This document shows, in pieces, positions 23,733 to 38,133 of a stretch of 64,000 bases of DNA (positions are counted from its first letter, which is position 1; every line of letters starts with the position of its first letter). The stretch covers positions 5,413,126 to 5,477,125 of the forward strand of contig CAJNOP010000001.1 of NCBI GenBank assembly GCA_905250075.1, in the 5' to 3' direction. Below the pieces are notes generated by a model. That model was not told where the DNA came from, ran no database searches, and saw nothing but the letters and a program-made list of their open reading frames with translations. Both the position numbers and the translations under genes were made by a program. Origin of the DNA: Rotaria sp. Silwood1 (lineage: Eukaryota > Rotifera > Eurotatoria > Philodinida > Philodinidae).

Positions 23733-25914
23733 TTCCCTTTATTACAATCATTGCTTTTGTTAAAAATTCCATCAACCTACTTGTTCAAATATACTGCTTC
23801 TTTTTTTATTAAATAAAAGTTCATTAAATAAATGAATATAACTAGACAAAACACATATTTCATAAACAATAAATAAAAATCTAATCTATAACAAAGTTTT
23901 TTAAACACATCATGTTCTAATGAGCAGAAAATTGTAAAAAAATGAAGTTCAATAGCAATGGCACTCGAAAATCTAATAGCATTCATACTATTGCTTAATA
24001 AAACAACCATCTGCTTCTTTGGCATAATTTTCAATTAGTTCAACATAATATTGATACTCATCTGATTGATTCAATTCATCTCCTATTTCAAAATGTTGTT
24101 CAAACCAATTTAATCTTCAAAATTTCGCAGAAAATTATGTGAAAAAATGGAAACATTCATCGTAAGTGTCTGGACGTCCAAATGAGTTTGACCCCCTCCC
24201 TTCTTTGTCCAGATTTCTCCAGTTTTGGCGAACTCCTCGCTCCTTCTTTATCTGGATGTTCTCTTTATGTGTCACCTCTTAGTTGAATTTTTAGTTATCT
24301 ACATTGTAAAGTGGACTTAAATAAAACGATTTTTCATAATATAATGTACAAATGTTGTTGCTGTTGAACTGATTAAAAAAACCAATAAGTGAGCATATCG
24401 ATTCTACAGAGTACCATATCCTGCTCTGCTCGATCCAGAGCAGCAGTGTAGGACAAGGCAGGATGTAAAAATTCACTGTGAGTATCTCTGCATTTTATCA
24501 ATCTTCTATTATAATATCCACTGAAACCGATAGACTTAAAGTTTTTTTTGCAAATTTGATGAATAAGTATAATAAAAAAAGAGAAGTACATCTTAATAAA
24601 ACTAAACTAACTTAAGTAGAATGCAATCGAGTGAGATGCATATCTTTAATGTTGAACTACGTAAACTTATAGTAGTCAACAAGTCCAACACTTTGAAGTC
24701 ATAAAAGAATTGACGATTAATCAAGATGCATTGAAACGATAATCGTGAGATGAAAGTCGATAAATCGCGGTTTTTTCGAATGATTTTGACGATTTCTGTA
24801 GTAAACGGCTATTTTTTGATAGATTATTATCCTTCGCATATCGATAATAAAAGCGATTTTATTCATGAAATCTTGATTTCTACTGTTATACTGGCAAATT
24901 CCTATTAGTAATTAGTGTTAACGAATAGTTTTATTAAAAAAATAGGGGGTTTACATAATTCTAAATGAATCAAACATGTGATAAACACAATAAAATGATT
25001 ATTTTGGACTTTCTCTCCTAAAACAAGTAATATCCAGATTTTACTACTAAACTGAAACTACAAACGTAGCCTTTGATCGATCCTTTTTCAGTATTTTAGT
25101 TAAATTTTCTTTTTTTTAAGGAATAATTCTAAGAGTTCGGGAGAGTGAGACGGGACTCAATATCTAATGTCAGCAGAGCGACGGGTAGTATACAAGCGAA
25201 AGGGATGGAAGTTTGAAACCGAGCTTTTTTAACTCTAGACCGTCATGCTAGAAAAGGCAGTAATCCATTTTTCCTGAGATTGAATACTGAATAATTGCAG
25301 GTATCTGATCAGTGGAGTGTTTTCGTATAGACAAGTAATGCGCTGAATATCAATTTAATATTGGAGGTCTTATATTGACTTGCAGAAAAAAGTGTGCTGG
25401 TCTAAAAAAATTGAATAATAAATTTTTTTTATCTCTTCGTTATATATCTGATAATTTCTTGTTGTTATCACCATGGTTATCTTTTTCAATAGTACGAAAT
25501 ATATGATATCATTTCTGTTATGAACAGAATATTAACTCAAAAATTCTGAATCATTCGATCGGCACCCTTGTTAGTTTTGAAGTAAAAAACATTACTGAAA
25601 AGAATGAATCCATGGGTTTTCCAACTGAATTTCTTTTATTTTCTAATTATGAACTTATATTTAATTCAAACATTTGATTTACATGATTTTATGTTCATCA
25701 AAAGCTGGATGGAAAACAGTTAAATATGGAACATAAACTGATTGGTTTAAACAGACAAGGATACAATACATACACTGATATAAATATGTATCGTGTGTGA
25801 ATATGGTCATCTTATCATAGAATGTAACGCCATTTCTTTTCGTCATAATCATTCCATTCTTAGTTGTGAAAACAAAATAAACATACAATCACTTCAATTC
25901 TTAGTTTCAACTAA
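23733..25914. other. Intergenic stretch before RFC1
   Basis: No supported gene. A short perfect stem at about 24420-24445 (ctgctctg / cagagcag) sits inside a possible outer stem (atcctgc / gcaggat), spanning about 24417-24462. No tRNA or known small RNA was recognised. A pyrimidine-rich patch lies at 24188-24270. Confidence 0.4.
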
Positions 25915-28651
25915 ATGGCTGATATTCGAAATTTCTTCAAAAAAAATTCTATTTCATCACCATCAAACAATAATAAAGTATTGAACAATAAATTTAAATC
26001 ATTGTTAATTTCTCTATTTGGATTTTTAGCGAATACGGGAACATGTTGATAATGAAGATGAAGATGATGATATCTTTGTACCAAAAACTGGTCAAAAACC
26101 ACATAAAGTGAAACAAAAATCCGTAGATGAGAATGCTCCATTAAAAAAAGCTGAAAGTACAACACCGAACAAAAAAATGAAAATCAAAGACGTCGATCCA
26201 TTAGAAAAGAAACGACGAGTGGAAAATTTTAAAACATTTATGAATCGAGGTGGACCTGATGCACCTGGTTCAAAAACTATTCCAGATGGAGCATCTAATT
26301 GTCTTAAAAATTTAACATTTGTTATTTCTGGTAGGAAAACAAAAATTTTAATCTCTCTAAAAATATATTCATCGAAAATTTCGAGTTTTTTTTATTGTTT
26401 ATTTAAGGCATACTTGAATCATTAGAACGTGATGAATGTAAAAGTCTAATAGAAAAATATGGTGGTCGAGTAACAGGATCGATTAGTAGTAAAACAACTT
26501 ATCTTCTTGTTGGTCGTGATGGAGGTGAATCAAAAGTAGAAAAGGCTCGAGATTTAAAAGTCAAAATTATATCAGAAGATGATCTTCTTCAAATGATTGC
26601 AACACGTCCAGGATATGATGAAACACCCAAAAAAATTCCAACTTCAACATCACAACCACTACCACCTCCATCACCTGTCAAATCGAAACCAACGGCTTTT
26701 AATACTGTGGGCGATGTAGATAAAGCTAAAACTAGTTTATCTACTCCTCCTACAATAAACAATGACACACCAACAACCCCAAAACTATCAGTAGATGAAT
26801 CAACACTCATGTGTATGTATATATTATAATAGATTTGATCTTTTCTTTGCATCAGTTTTTATTTAGGGGCCGATAAATACAAACCTCGTACAATTAAAAA
26901 TCTAATCGGACAACAAGGTGATAAATCTTGTGTTCAAAAATTAATTGTCTGGTTACGTGATTGGTATAAACATCATGGACGTAGCGATGAGAAAGTTAAA
27001 GCAAAACCATCCAATGGTTTTAATCGCAATGAAGATCCAGCATTGTTTAAGGCTGCTCTTCTTAGTGGTCCACCTGGTATTGGTTAGTATATATAATATT
27101 TGAATTAATGTTATCTTATTTATTTCAAAATTTCTTAGGCAAAACTACAGCTGCTCAACTTGTTTGTGAACATCTTAATTTTGAATATATTGAAAAGAAT
27201 GCTTCAGATCAACGTTCAAAAAAATTAGTAGCTACTCTTTCAAGTGACTCTCATAGTGTTGCTTCTTTTGTTAATAAGTCATCATTATCTAATTGTGTAT
27301 TAATCATGGATGAAGTTGATGGTGTAGCTGGAAATGAAGATCGTGGAGGTATACAAGAACTTATTTCACTTATAAAACGATCTCGTATACCAATTATTTG
27401 TATTTGTAATGATCGACAACATAAAAAGATACGTTCATTAGCTAATTATTGTTATGATTTACGATTTTATCGTCCAACTATACAACAAATTCGTGGTGCA
27501 ATGATGACTGTTCTTCATCGAGAAAATATTCATCAAATAAAACAAGAAACATTAGATGAAATTATTAAATCATGTAATCAAGATATTCGACAAACACTTC
27601 ATTCTTTAAATTTATGGGCAATGGAAGGTGAAACGAATTCAAAGGCAGCTAAAATGATTAATAAAGCAGTTAATAATAATCCATTTGAATTATGTCGATT
27701 ATCATTTTCTGATGAATTACGTCAAAAATCTTTATTAGATAAAATTGAAATATTCTTTTATGATTATCAGTTAATGCCATTATTAATTCAAGAAAATTAT
27801 TTACAATGTTTACCAACATTATCAAGTTCAGATAATGAAAAAAAGAAAATAACTGATATTCAACATTTAAGTTTACTTTCAAAAGCTGCTGAAAATATGT
27901 GTATAGGTGATGTATGTTCACAAATGATCTATGGTAGAAATGAAAGTTGGTCATTATTACCATATCAAGTATGATTTCTTTATTTTATAAAAAACTTTTT
28001 TTCTTATTTGATTTTTGTGTTTTCTTTATTATTATGAAAAAGGCAATTTTTTCAACTGTTGCACCATGTTCGTATGTTCGTGGTCATCTTCGTGGTATGG
28101 TTAATTTTTCATCATTTTTTGGTCAACGTTCTCGTACCAATAAAAATGAACGATTATTAAATGAAATTGAAAAACATATTTGTCTTAAAATAGCATCTGC
28201 TAATAAACAACAATTTAATCTTGATTATTTATCCTATTTGGCTAAAATACTTATTCAACCTTTACAAAAATTTCAACAAGAAGGTGTTGAACAATGTATA
28301 ACATTACTCGATGAGTATTATCTTAATCGAGATGATTTTCTAACAATTATGGAATTGAATACATGGGGAAAAACAGATCGAAATCCATATGATCAACTTG
28401 ATACACAAACAAAATCTTCATTAACACGTATTTATAATAAAACAACTCATCGAACACCATATACAATAATTGATATGAAAAAATTGAAAAAATCAAAAGG
28501 AAACTTGGATGAAGATGATGATGAAGAAAGTGATGATGATGAAAGAGAAAACGAAGATGAAGAAGAAAGTAATATAGAAGACGATGCAATGATTAAAGTT
28601 GCTAAAAAACGTGCAATCAAACCTACAGTTAAAAAACCTCGAGTAAAATAG
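25915..28651 (+). CDS. RFC1: Replication factor C subunit 1, 6 exons
   Basis: Exons 25915-25977, 26030-26330, 26408-26812, 26867-27082, 27139-27968 and 28043-28651 keep frame throughout, giving 807 residues. This is the large clamp-loader subunit, which opens PCNA at primer-template junctions with RFC2-5. The N-terminus MADIRNFF matches the conserved RFC1 start. A BRCT domain follows (about 112-190, with KYGGRVTGSISSKTTYLLVG), then WADKYKPRTIKNLIGQQG. The AAA+ domain has Walker A GPPGIGKT at 324-331 and Walker B LIMDEVDG near 383-390. The RFC1 C-terminal region ends in an acidic run followed by a Lys/Arg-rich tail. It is shorter than human RFC1 (1148 residues) and closer to the yeast length (861). 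An AATAAA at 28737-28742 follows. The exon 3/4 join is chosen because it restores the conserved Trp codon. Confidence 0.93.
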
Positions 28652-31600
28652 ATTGATTTATTGAAAAACCTGTATATTATCTATTCTTTTTTCTGTAATG
28701 TTCAATATTTTGTGCGTGTGATCGATGATGAATTCAAATAAAAGAAACAAAGAAAGAAAGAACCTAACTAACAATCATGTCATTTGTTATATCACTGTCT
28801 TTAAATTTTGTTTCAATTGATCCATAATAACATCTTTGCCTATGAATTAAACAGAAATTAATGATTCAATAAATTAATGGATAAACAATTATATTTGATT
28901 AAGAGTTTGCATATTTTTTATAAAAAGAAAACAATAAACTTTTGTTTTTCTTCTTTCGTATATTGTATGATAAAACACATTTTGTACATTTTAATATATT
29001 ATGCTTTAAAAAGAAACATTCAGTGACATCTGACTCTTTTAAACAAATTGTATGACACGAATATATTTGAAATTTTCTATAATTGATAGGAGGATAACAG
29101 AAACATTTTAACATTTTCGAAAGAGGTAAACGAATCGATTTCCAAAAAAAAAGAAACCCATTAAGGATCCATAATAGACGTAATGCTAGAAAACGAGCCA
29201 AACTATGTTTAGATATGATTAATAATATCTTTTGTACACATTTTCATACTATGCTTTAGATGTTCTATTTGAATATAAAGTTTTGACACTTATTTTCCGT
29301 TCATCATTTAAGCTATTTCATTGATTTCACTATAATTGCCCTTGTCGTTTATTTTCCATCGGAATCGACGATTAAAGTCAGTTGGAAAAATGTCTGATCA
29401 TATGGTTTATTCATTTTGTATCTATTGTCTGCATTTCTTCTATGGTATTGACATTATCTGTTTTTAGAAAAGTATAGTTTTTGAGTATAGAGCAAATCTT
29501 ATTCAATACGAATACAAAATTACTTATAGGAATTTGGCAGATTAATTGATGACTATTTTCGTCTACCCATCCAAATCAAGCTGATAAACTAAGTCATAAC
29601 AGTCAATGTAACCAATATAAATGGTTGAAACACGTTTATCATTAAAGGAGAATGCGATTTCGACTGGTCTTCGTAACATTGGCACACATCATTCCATACT
29701 TTATATCAATTGCTGTGATTGATATATTCATTAATCAGAAAACATGTTTTTTAGAACTATATACAACAAAATACAACATAGAGTTCTGAAGCTTGGATAT
29801 AACTTCAAACTCGCTTATTCAGTTCGGCTCCACACATAAAACATATTGCCGAGTCGAGTACCGATATGCTGTCATAGATCAGGATACTCAGTCTCTCTAT
29901 CCATTCTAGTAATTAATGATTATTCTGGTTGTTGCAAGCTGTTTTTTTTATGTACAAGAATAAATTTGAAAAACTGTTCGATCACGTGCTAATAAAATGG
30001 CATACTCGAGAATAATAACCAAAGAGAAAAGCTAGATTTCTGTCTTTATGAATAATTGTGTAACTACATGATTTCGTACATGAAAATTAAAGTTATTTGA
30101 ACAGTGACAGTGTCATGTCATGATAATAAAAACTCTCAAATATTAAAAAAAATGCACAATTACTATGTTTTATTCCAATATTGTTTTTTTTTAATTCCAC
30201 CATTACTAGCAACAAGAGAAAAATGATTCTTCTTGTAACATACGAATAAATTCTTCATGCTATTTTGACAAATCTTTATGCTTTAACTGCAACTAGAGAA
30301 AAGTTCTAATGATGACATGTCTAACTTTTAAATTCTCATGGACTGACATTAGTAGTCAGGATTTTGATTCCATTCATTGAATATGTCTTATCCGTAATGA
30401 AATCTTTAATGAAAAAGAAAACTATCAATTAGAATAAATGTTTTGAAACGAAGAAAATATCTGTATAATATATTGATGCTAATAATACCATAAATATATA
30501 TATATTGTAGCCTTGCATACAATCCATAGATGTCACACAATGAAATTTTTTTGTATGTTTTAATTTAATCAATTTATTGTCACAGATTTATGTTAATATA
30601 AAATGTTCTATCAACTGTAACACACAGACTAGAAATTAAATCCGACTCAACTTTTATCTGAAAATTTTGTATAAAGACGAAATGTGTATTATTATCTCAT
30701 TCCATCCAAATAGCTTGCATAAAAGTTGTGTAGTTTAGATAATGAACGGATCTTCATGATCATGATAAACGGTTTTCAATCATGCTCGATTGTTATTGAA
30801 ATATCAATTAATTTAAAATACACGTTACAATTATTTGATATTTTTCTACATTTCACAAGATTTTCTTTTGAAATAGAATAATTTTTAAGATAGCTCTTCT
30901 ATTAGAGATATGTCATACATAGAAAGACCTTCACAATGATTGAGTAGATATTCATAGATAGATCAATTTTCTCAACATGTATAGAAACTTGTACACTTGT
31001 TTCCAAATAAGCATGTGCACAATTAAAGACAGCATCCAGATGTGTTGATGATGATATTGATGATCGTGGCTAATTACAACGCACCGATTGATGTTATCGG
31101 TTTTCTCCTAATGTTGAAGAATGATCTGTGCATGCGTGCGTGAAAAAAACATGATACAAAAGTTCACCGAATGTAGTTGTCTACTGTATCATTATGATTG
31201 CACACGCACACATCATTTGATCGGCATCTCTTGTGGTTCGAACAACTGATGTGTTGTATGTTTTTTTTAAAGCGTATTGACCGTTGGGCACTGCATACAA
31301 TTAGTTGTATTACAGCAGCATCAGCATGAAAAATATCATAGAGCGTTCATAATTAGGTCTTCTGAATGACATTTGAGTATGAGTTCAATTTCTTATCTTG
31401 TTTATTTATGCACCTCGTCAAAATGATTTCCATGTCGAACAATATCTAACATATATAAGTCTACTTCATTATCGAAAGAATCCACCTGTTACAATGAGTA
31501 CTTATAAATTGAAAGAAAGGACATAGAACTATGATGTGTGAATGAACATGTTACTTCAAGGCGATGCTACGAACAGATTAATGTCAATGCTATAAAAGAC

Positions 31601-33883
31601 CAGTATGAAGCCTTTCCAATTCAGATTGACAAGTATAACAAGTTGCAAAAAATTCACTATATGTGACATGATGAATCGATTCTTTTTCATATATATTCTA
31701 TTTAACAACTATAATTAAAACTGGGCGTGGTTGCAGACATATACATGCACATATATATATATGCACGTAGAAACTGACTCTTTTAACTCATCAAATACGT
31801 TTGTAGATATAAAGGATGGCGCTTCCTCATGTTGCGTAAAAGTCTATCACGCAAGTCATTTATAAAAGAAACGACAAAACTTTCTCACGTAATGACAAGG
31901 AGGTGCAAACATTTCCGTTTACAATAAAGATAGCACTTTCAAGTGTACGAAGCAAATCGGAATCTTTCTCTTTCCTTTCTTTTATATATTCATCGAGCAT
32001 AGAAAAAAAAACTAATATATCCTCAGGACTAACATTTTTTCTCATTTCTTTTTTTTTTTTTCGTTTACTAAGTAAATGGAAAAGTCAGTAACATGATTGT
32101 GATGCAGACGATAGGGAAAAAAAGAACTTGATTTAATTGTGTATGTATATGTTAGCATTTATCCATTATGTAAAAAGCGAGAGTGCTTACTTACATCATG
32201 ATTTCTCTTTTATATATATATGTGTGTGTGTATCTACATCATTTTCATCTTTACTTCTACTTAATACGGAAAGATCGCTGATCCAATTCAAATTTAATAA
32301 TCATAGATTAGATGACAGCAACAAGAGGTCAAATCTTTGTAATTGATTAATTGAGAAGACTATACATTTTATATGTGTATTTATAAAGAGAGAAAGAGGG
32401 ATTTATGAAAAAGCATCAGGTAGACAAACGCCGCAAGGCATCATTGATAATGAGAAAAAGAAAGCCGCTTTTCACGTTTTTCTTGATTCTATAAATAACT
32501 ATTGAGAATTAGTTCGTGAAAGTGAAGAGCCTGTCAATAAGAATGTGATGACTTTCAAGTGGATGATGCTGCCAAGACCACTACTTTTTACACTTATACT
32601 CAGACACTGCCATACTAATATGTCCATCATTCACATACAATATATAAAGTGTAATTATTGGTTATAGTAGTCGCTCGAGGTGGTGTTAACTAGACACCGT
32701 ATTTGTCCATTGATGATAGTAGACAGTATGTGTCTCAAATGATATATGACTCGCCACACATCTCAATCAGTCGCCGCATTCACATACACATACTTTGCAT
32801 AACTTGTTATTGTCAATGACCTGTCTATATTACCCTATTAGGCATCACTAAATAGAATAAAAACGGATCAGACTTTAATTCCACTATCGAACCTACCAAA
32901 TAAAGTTTAGCATATGAGATTAGATATAAATCGAAAAAGAAATCGATTGATGAATAAATCGACGACCTTTTCAATATAATTCATTGCGTCAATGACACTG
33001 AAGGCAGCATATCTACAAATAAGAAAGGGCAAGATCACACGTACATATACACAAATACAAATACAAATGTATAGAAATAATAGTAGCACATATACATGTC
33101 AATGATCGATGAGTATTTAGCAATGATCTTTTCTAGAACGACCAAATTAGCAATCTGCCAAAAAAAAAGTAATAAATTCCACAGAGAGGTTTGATATTAG
33201 TGTGGAAATAATGACCTTGTATTATTTAGACAGGACATTAGAAAGAATAAAAGAGAGAGCGAAAGAGAAAGAAAGAAAGAGCTGTTGATGGTCATTTAAC
33301 AGACTTCTTACATTCCCGTACTCATATTTCTCTTTCCCATGGGAAACAAACGTGCATACATAGAAATCATATTGATTTAACTTAAACAACACACACACAT
33401 TTCATCTTATGATGTAACAATTTACGTTAATGTCTTACCGGCAATGACTTTTTTCATTTTCTTTTTAGTAAAGCAGTAAAACACAATTACTTGCTCTATA
33501 CATTTTTAATGTTAATGAAAAATCCACATTTCTATATGTTTAGCCTCTTTTTTTTTTAATTATAGTTTATCATTTCAATAAATGATAAAAAAACAAATAT
33601 ACAACAAGAAAAAGTAAAACGAAAGAAAAACACACAAAAGCTCAATTGCATCTGACACACGTACAAATACATTTCGATATACAAATAAAGATTATCATCA
33701 AGAGACGCAGATAAAAAAAAAAAAGAAAAAAGTTAATTTATTCTTAAGCTAGAAAAATGGCACTTTAGAGTAGAAAACAGCAGGAGATAGATCATCATCA
33801 TCTTCTTCAAAGACATACAGACATTCGGTATATTTCAATCACCGGCAAAAAAAAGAAAAGAAACATGTGTATGACATCTGTTA
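28652..33883. other. 5.2 kb intergenic region between RFC1 and the protocadherin 3' end
   Basis: I found no reading frame with recognisable motifs or exon-like structure. It includes an RFC1 poly(A) signal at 28737, a (TA)n(TG)n tract at 32210-32231, and the presumed 3'UTR of the protocadherin at its right end (about 33500-33883). Confidence 0.5.
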
Positions 33884-36800
33884 CTATAGATAATATTCGT
33901 TAAGTGGTGTAATATTTCGATAATTAAATGATGTTTTTGAACCAAGTACTTTTCGATATTCATCATCATTTTGAAAAAAATCTATTTTTTTATTTGATTG
34001 ATCTAATGTTGATTTTAATTGTGTACGATATTGTTGTGTTGTCCCTGTACGTTTATTTGGTTGACATGTTGTTATTAGACTGTTATTATTAGAATTTGGT
34101 GATGACGATGACGATGATGATGAGGAGGAGGATGATGAAGTTGATGAGTTTGCTTCATCACTACTCGTACTACTATCTTTACATAGAATGATATAATTTT
34201 CATTAGATGACAAGAGAATTTTGCCCGTTGTTTCCGTCATTGGTGTTGCTGTAGCTATGTCTGGTTTGACTAATTTATTTCCTATTGACTGATGATGATG
34301 ACAGACATCCATTTCAGATGATCCATAGCATGAATCATTATATGATGAACTTGTATCACTATTTCCATTTGTTTTTATTGATTGTTGTAATTTAGTATAG
34401 GGACTATTAGCACTCATGTCTGTATAGAGAGAAAAATAAAGGAAAAAAAAATGATAAGTGAGTTTTAAAAATGAAAGATGAGAAATAATTCTTACCATTG
34501 GCAAGACTACCATCACTGAGTAAACAATGATTCTAAAATAAATGAATGAATGAATCCCATTTAGCAGACTGACTTTATATTCTATCTTGGATTAGAGAAT
34601 GAATGAATAAATGAATGAATGAATATAAGGCTCCATTTGGCACGTGCATTTCGTTTATATGAATAGATATGAATGTTTGTGTCTGTCTGGTATAATGAAA
34701 CTTGAGATATGATCATCTTTTGTTCAAACGTTTTTCATTTATTTATCATCTTACATATCAATATATTAGGTAGGCGGAGAAAATCGGGTCAATATACAAT
34801 TGAACTTATTTCTTATTCTATATTGATTTAAGTGATCCTCATCCGGTTCAAGGTTATAGTAACCATTTATATGTTACATCGTCTTCTTGTATGCTACGAT
34901 AGGTATTACTACTACTGATTGAATAAGATTTCTTCTTCTTCTTCTTCTTAAAAGAAGCTTCTTAGAGATTCTATTTGAAATGTTGTTTTTGTTTCATTGA
35001 AATATGTATACTTTATATGTGATTGATAAAACGTATGTTACTTATTTTAAGCACTGATTATTACTATGTTCAATAAAAAAAAAAAACAACAAAAAAAAAG
35101 AATCCGAAGGTTTCTAATCACGTAATACGATACGTATAGTCAGGATTTCTCACACCCATGCATACATGACTCTTGTGATATTCTTTCATTCATTCTTTCT
35201 CATTTATCTAATGAGCAAGATCATGAAATGGAAATAAGAGCTAATCACACATTACTTACCTCCGTGAAACAGATACGATCTTTACTTTCTCGTGATGATG
35301 ATGAAGTGAGAAGTGTAAGGCGTTTTTGTGATGAATTTATTAATGGTGATGGTGATTGTTTAATAAGTAATTTATTTGGTTTTGATAAATGTTTCGATAT
35401 TTTTCTTTTTCGATATGTAATACAAGTAATTAAACAAACAATAAATAAAATAAATACTAATATTAGAATAATAATAAAAATAATAATCATTTCCATTGTT
35501 AATGTTTGTAAAGAAAAATTTTGAAATTTTTTATATGAAAATTTTGATATAGATGTTTGTGCAAGAACTTGTTTAAGTGGTATTAAATTTGAATAAAGTA
35601 AAAAACGTATTGTTTGATTAGTTATTTTAGCTGACGGATATTGATCATTATCACTAATTATTATAGAAAGATCAATAATACCTGTACATTGTTCTTTTTT
35701 ATTTAAATAAATTGTTCCATTTGATGATAAATGTAAAAATGTTAAATTACATTTTGATACTTGTCCATATTGAAATGATATAAAACTTGATGGTGAACGA
35801 TCACGATCATTTGCATTTAAATGTATTAAACTTGTATTATCAATATTTATATAAATAAGACGAGATTCTGGATGTAGCTCAGGTGAATGTTCATTTATTG
35901 GTTTAAGACATATTTCAATTTGACATGTAGAATTTAAATTATCATGATCTTTTGCTATAACTTGTGCATTTATACATGGACTTGTATCATAATCAAGTTG
36001 TTTACGTACAAATATTTCACCTGTTAAAGAATCAATCATTAAATCTGTAGATATTATTGAATAAGTTATTAAATTATCATCACGATCAATAGCTTTAACA
36101 AAACCAATCGATGAATTTATTGGAATATTTTCATTAATATTATAAAATGTATATTTTTTTTGTTTAAATTCAGGTTTATATTCATTTTTATCTAATACAT
36201 ATATATCAAGAACAACATCACTTGACAATGATGATGGATGTTTTCCATGATCATAAGCACGTATTGTTAAATTATAAAATGATTTAATTTCTCTATCAAG
36301 TTTATGTTCTAAAAATAGTTCACCTGTTTTTTCATTTAAATTAAATAAATTTTTATATTCATTTGTAATTAATTCATATGATATTTGACTATTTTCATTT
36401 AAATCTGCATCATTTGCATGTATTTGTATTATAGCTTGTTTATATTCTTTTTCTTCTTCAATTGTTATATTATAAAATATTTGTGTAAATATTGGTGGAG
36501 AATCATTTATATCAGTTATAATTAATTGAAGTTCACGTACAGTTCGATGACGATTTTTTAAACCATTATCTTCAATAATTAAACGTATGGAATAATTTGA
36601 TTGTTGTTCACGATCAAATAATTGTTCAATATAAACAGCAAACATATTATTAATTGTATTTGTTATATTTAATTTTGGTTCTAATGGTTCAATCCAACAT
36701 TGAACTTTACCATTTAAATTTGAATCAAAATCTTGTACAATAATATGCATTAATAATGTATTTAATGGTGTTTCTTCACTTATATATAATGTATTATTAA

Positions 36801-38133
36801 TTAAATAAAAATATTCTGATACACGTATATTCATTATTGGAATATTATCATTTTCATCTTCAACATTAACAATGATTGTTGTATAAACAGGAACTGATAC
36901 AGGACCAGAATCTTGTGCTGTTACTTGTATACGATATTCTTTATATTGTTCATAATCAAGTGATTGTAGAAGAAATAATTCTCCTGTTTCGGAATTCAAT
37001 TGAAATATTTGACGAATTAATTCAGATACTTGAGGACTAAAATGATATGTGATACGACCATTTTCATTGGAATCATTATCAATTGCATGTATACGAATAA
37101 GTGATTTAGTTAAAGATGGTAATGTATTTTCAGATATATTTATCATATAAGGATATTGTTGATCAAATGCTGGAACATTATCATTAATATCACTTATAGA
37201 TACATGAATAGGAATAGTTGATGTTAAATTTCCACGATCACTTGCTGTTAGTTTAAGTTCATAAAAATCACGTATTTCACGATCTAAAGGTTCAGTTACA
37301 TTGAGAGCTAAAAGAAAAGAGAACAAAAAAAAAAAAAAGAATTTTAATTGATGTTTTATAGAAAAGAAAATGCACATTCGTACCAATTTGATTTGAACCA
37401 AATGAAACGAGTTCAAATGGAATTTTAATAGTTTTTTCAAGCCAATAAATAAGCTCATCATCTTCACCATCTTTGTCGGTAGCACTTGGAATGGGTAACA
37501 CGTGTCCAACTAGAGAAACAGAAAGAAAAAGTAGACATCTGCTTTCATAATGAGATTTGCAAGCTATTTAGCAATAAAAAAAAGATCCATTTAAAGCGTC
37601 TATTACAGACTTCCCAATTAGCTTTCAGAATGTCAGAAACTCGCACATTAAAGGTTATCTATTGTGTAATAAACATACATACCAGGCACGCCTTCACTAA
37701 TGTTTAGTTGAATAGATTGACCATTTGATGATACATCTAAAAATTGTGGTCGAAATTCATTAATATCTTCTACAGTTAATATTAACGAAATAATATCACG
37801 TGGTTGACCATTTTCTTTTAAAACAAAATCCATTTCAATTTCACATGGATGACATATAGAATTTTCACATAATTTTATTCGACAAAATTCTTCACGATCA
37901 ATTAAACGACTTGTACGTAATTTTTGTCCATCAACAAGAAAATATGTTGTATATGGAGAATTTAAATTTAAAAATTCAATAGATTGATGATAATTAACAG
38001 ATAACATTTTATCGAGTGATGTTATTGTATGATATAAATTAACATTTTCTTTAACTGATGCACGATATTTTAAACGTGATGATGATGTTAATGAAATAAA
38101 TAAGAGAAATATTGTAAATAAAAAACGTAACAT
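33884..38133 (-). CDS. Protocadherin (delta-like), 5 exons with a 37-nt microexon
   Basis: On the minus strand the exons are 38133-37683, 37509-37384, 37307-35260, 34532-34496 and 34419-33884. Phases agree at every junction and give 1065 residues. A signal peptide (MLRFLFTIFLLFISLTSSS) is followed by six to seven cadherin repeats with calcium-binding linkers: VEDINEFRPQF, ISDINDNVPAF, VEDENDNIPI, ITDINDSPPIF, VLDKNEYKPEF and a weaker PINEHSPEL. A transmembrane helix lies near 797-824. The cytoplasmic tail of about 240 residues has a long Ser run and basic patches. The first repeat carries the Cys motif of protocadherin EC1 (DREEFCRIKLCENSICHPC). The protein is a calcium-dependent adhesion receptor. 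The microexon encodes NHCLLSDGSLAN plus one base in the tail. It has both splice sites and the required phase, but skipping it would shift the frame of the last exon. Confidence 0.88.

Noticed and set aside
28899..29201. 100-codon minus-strand open frame after RFC1
   Set aside because: No recognisable motif, no neighbouring exons, and located just past the RFC1 poly(A) signal.
34929..34949. (CTT)n tract and nearby AATG repeats in the protocadherin intron
   Set aside because: Ordinary microsatellites with no sign of function.
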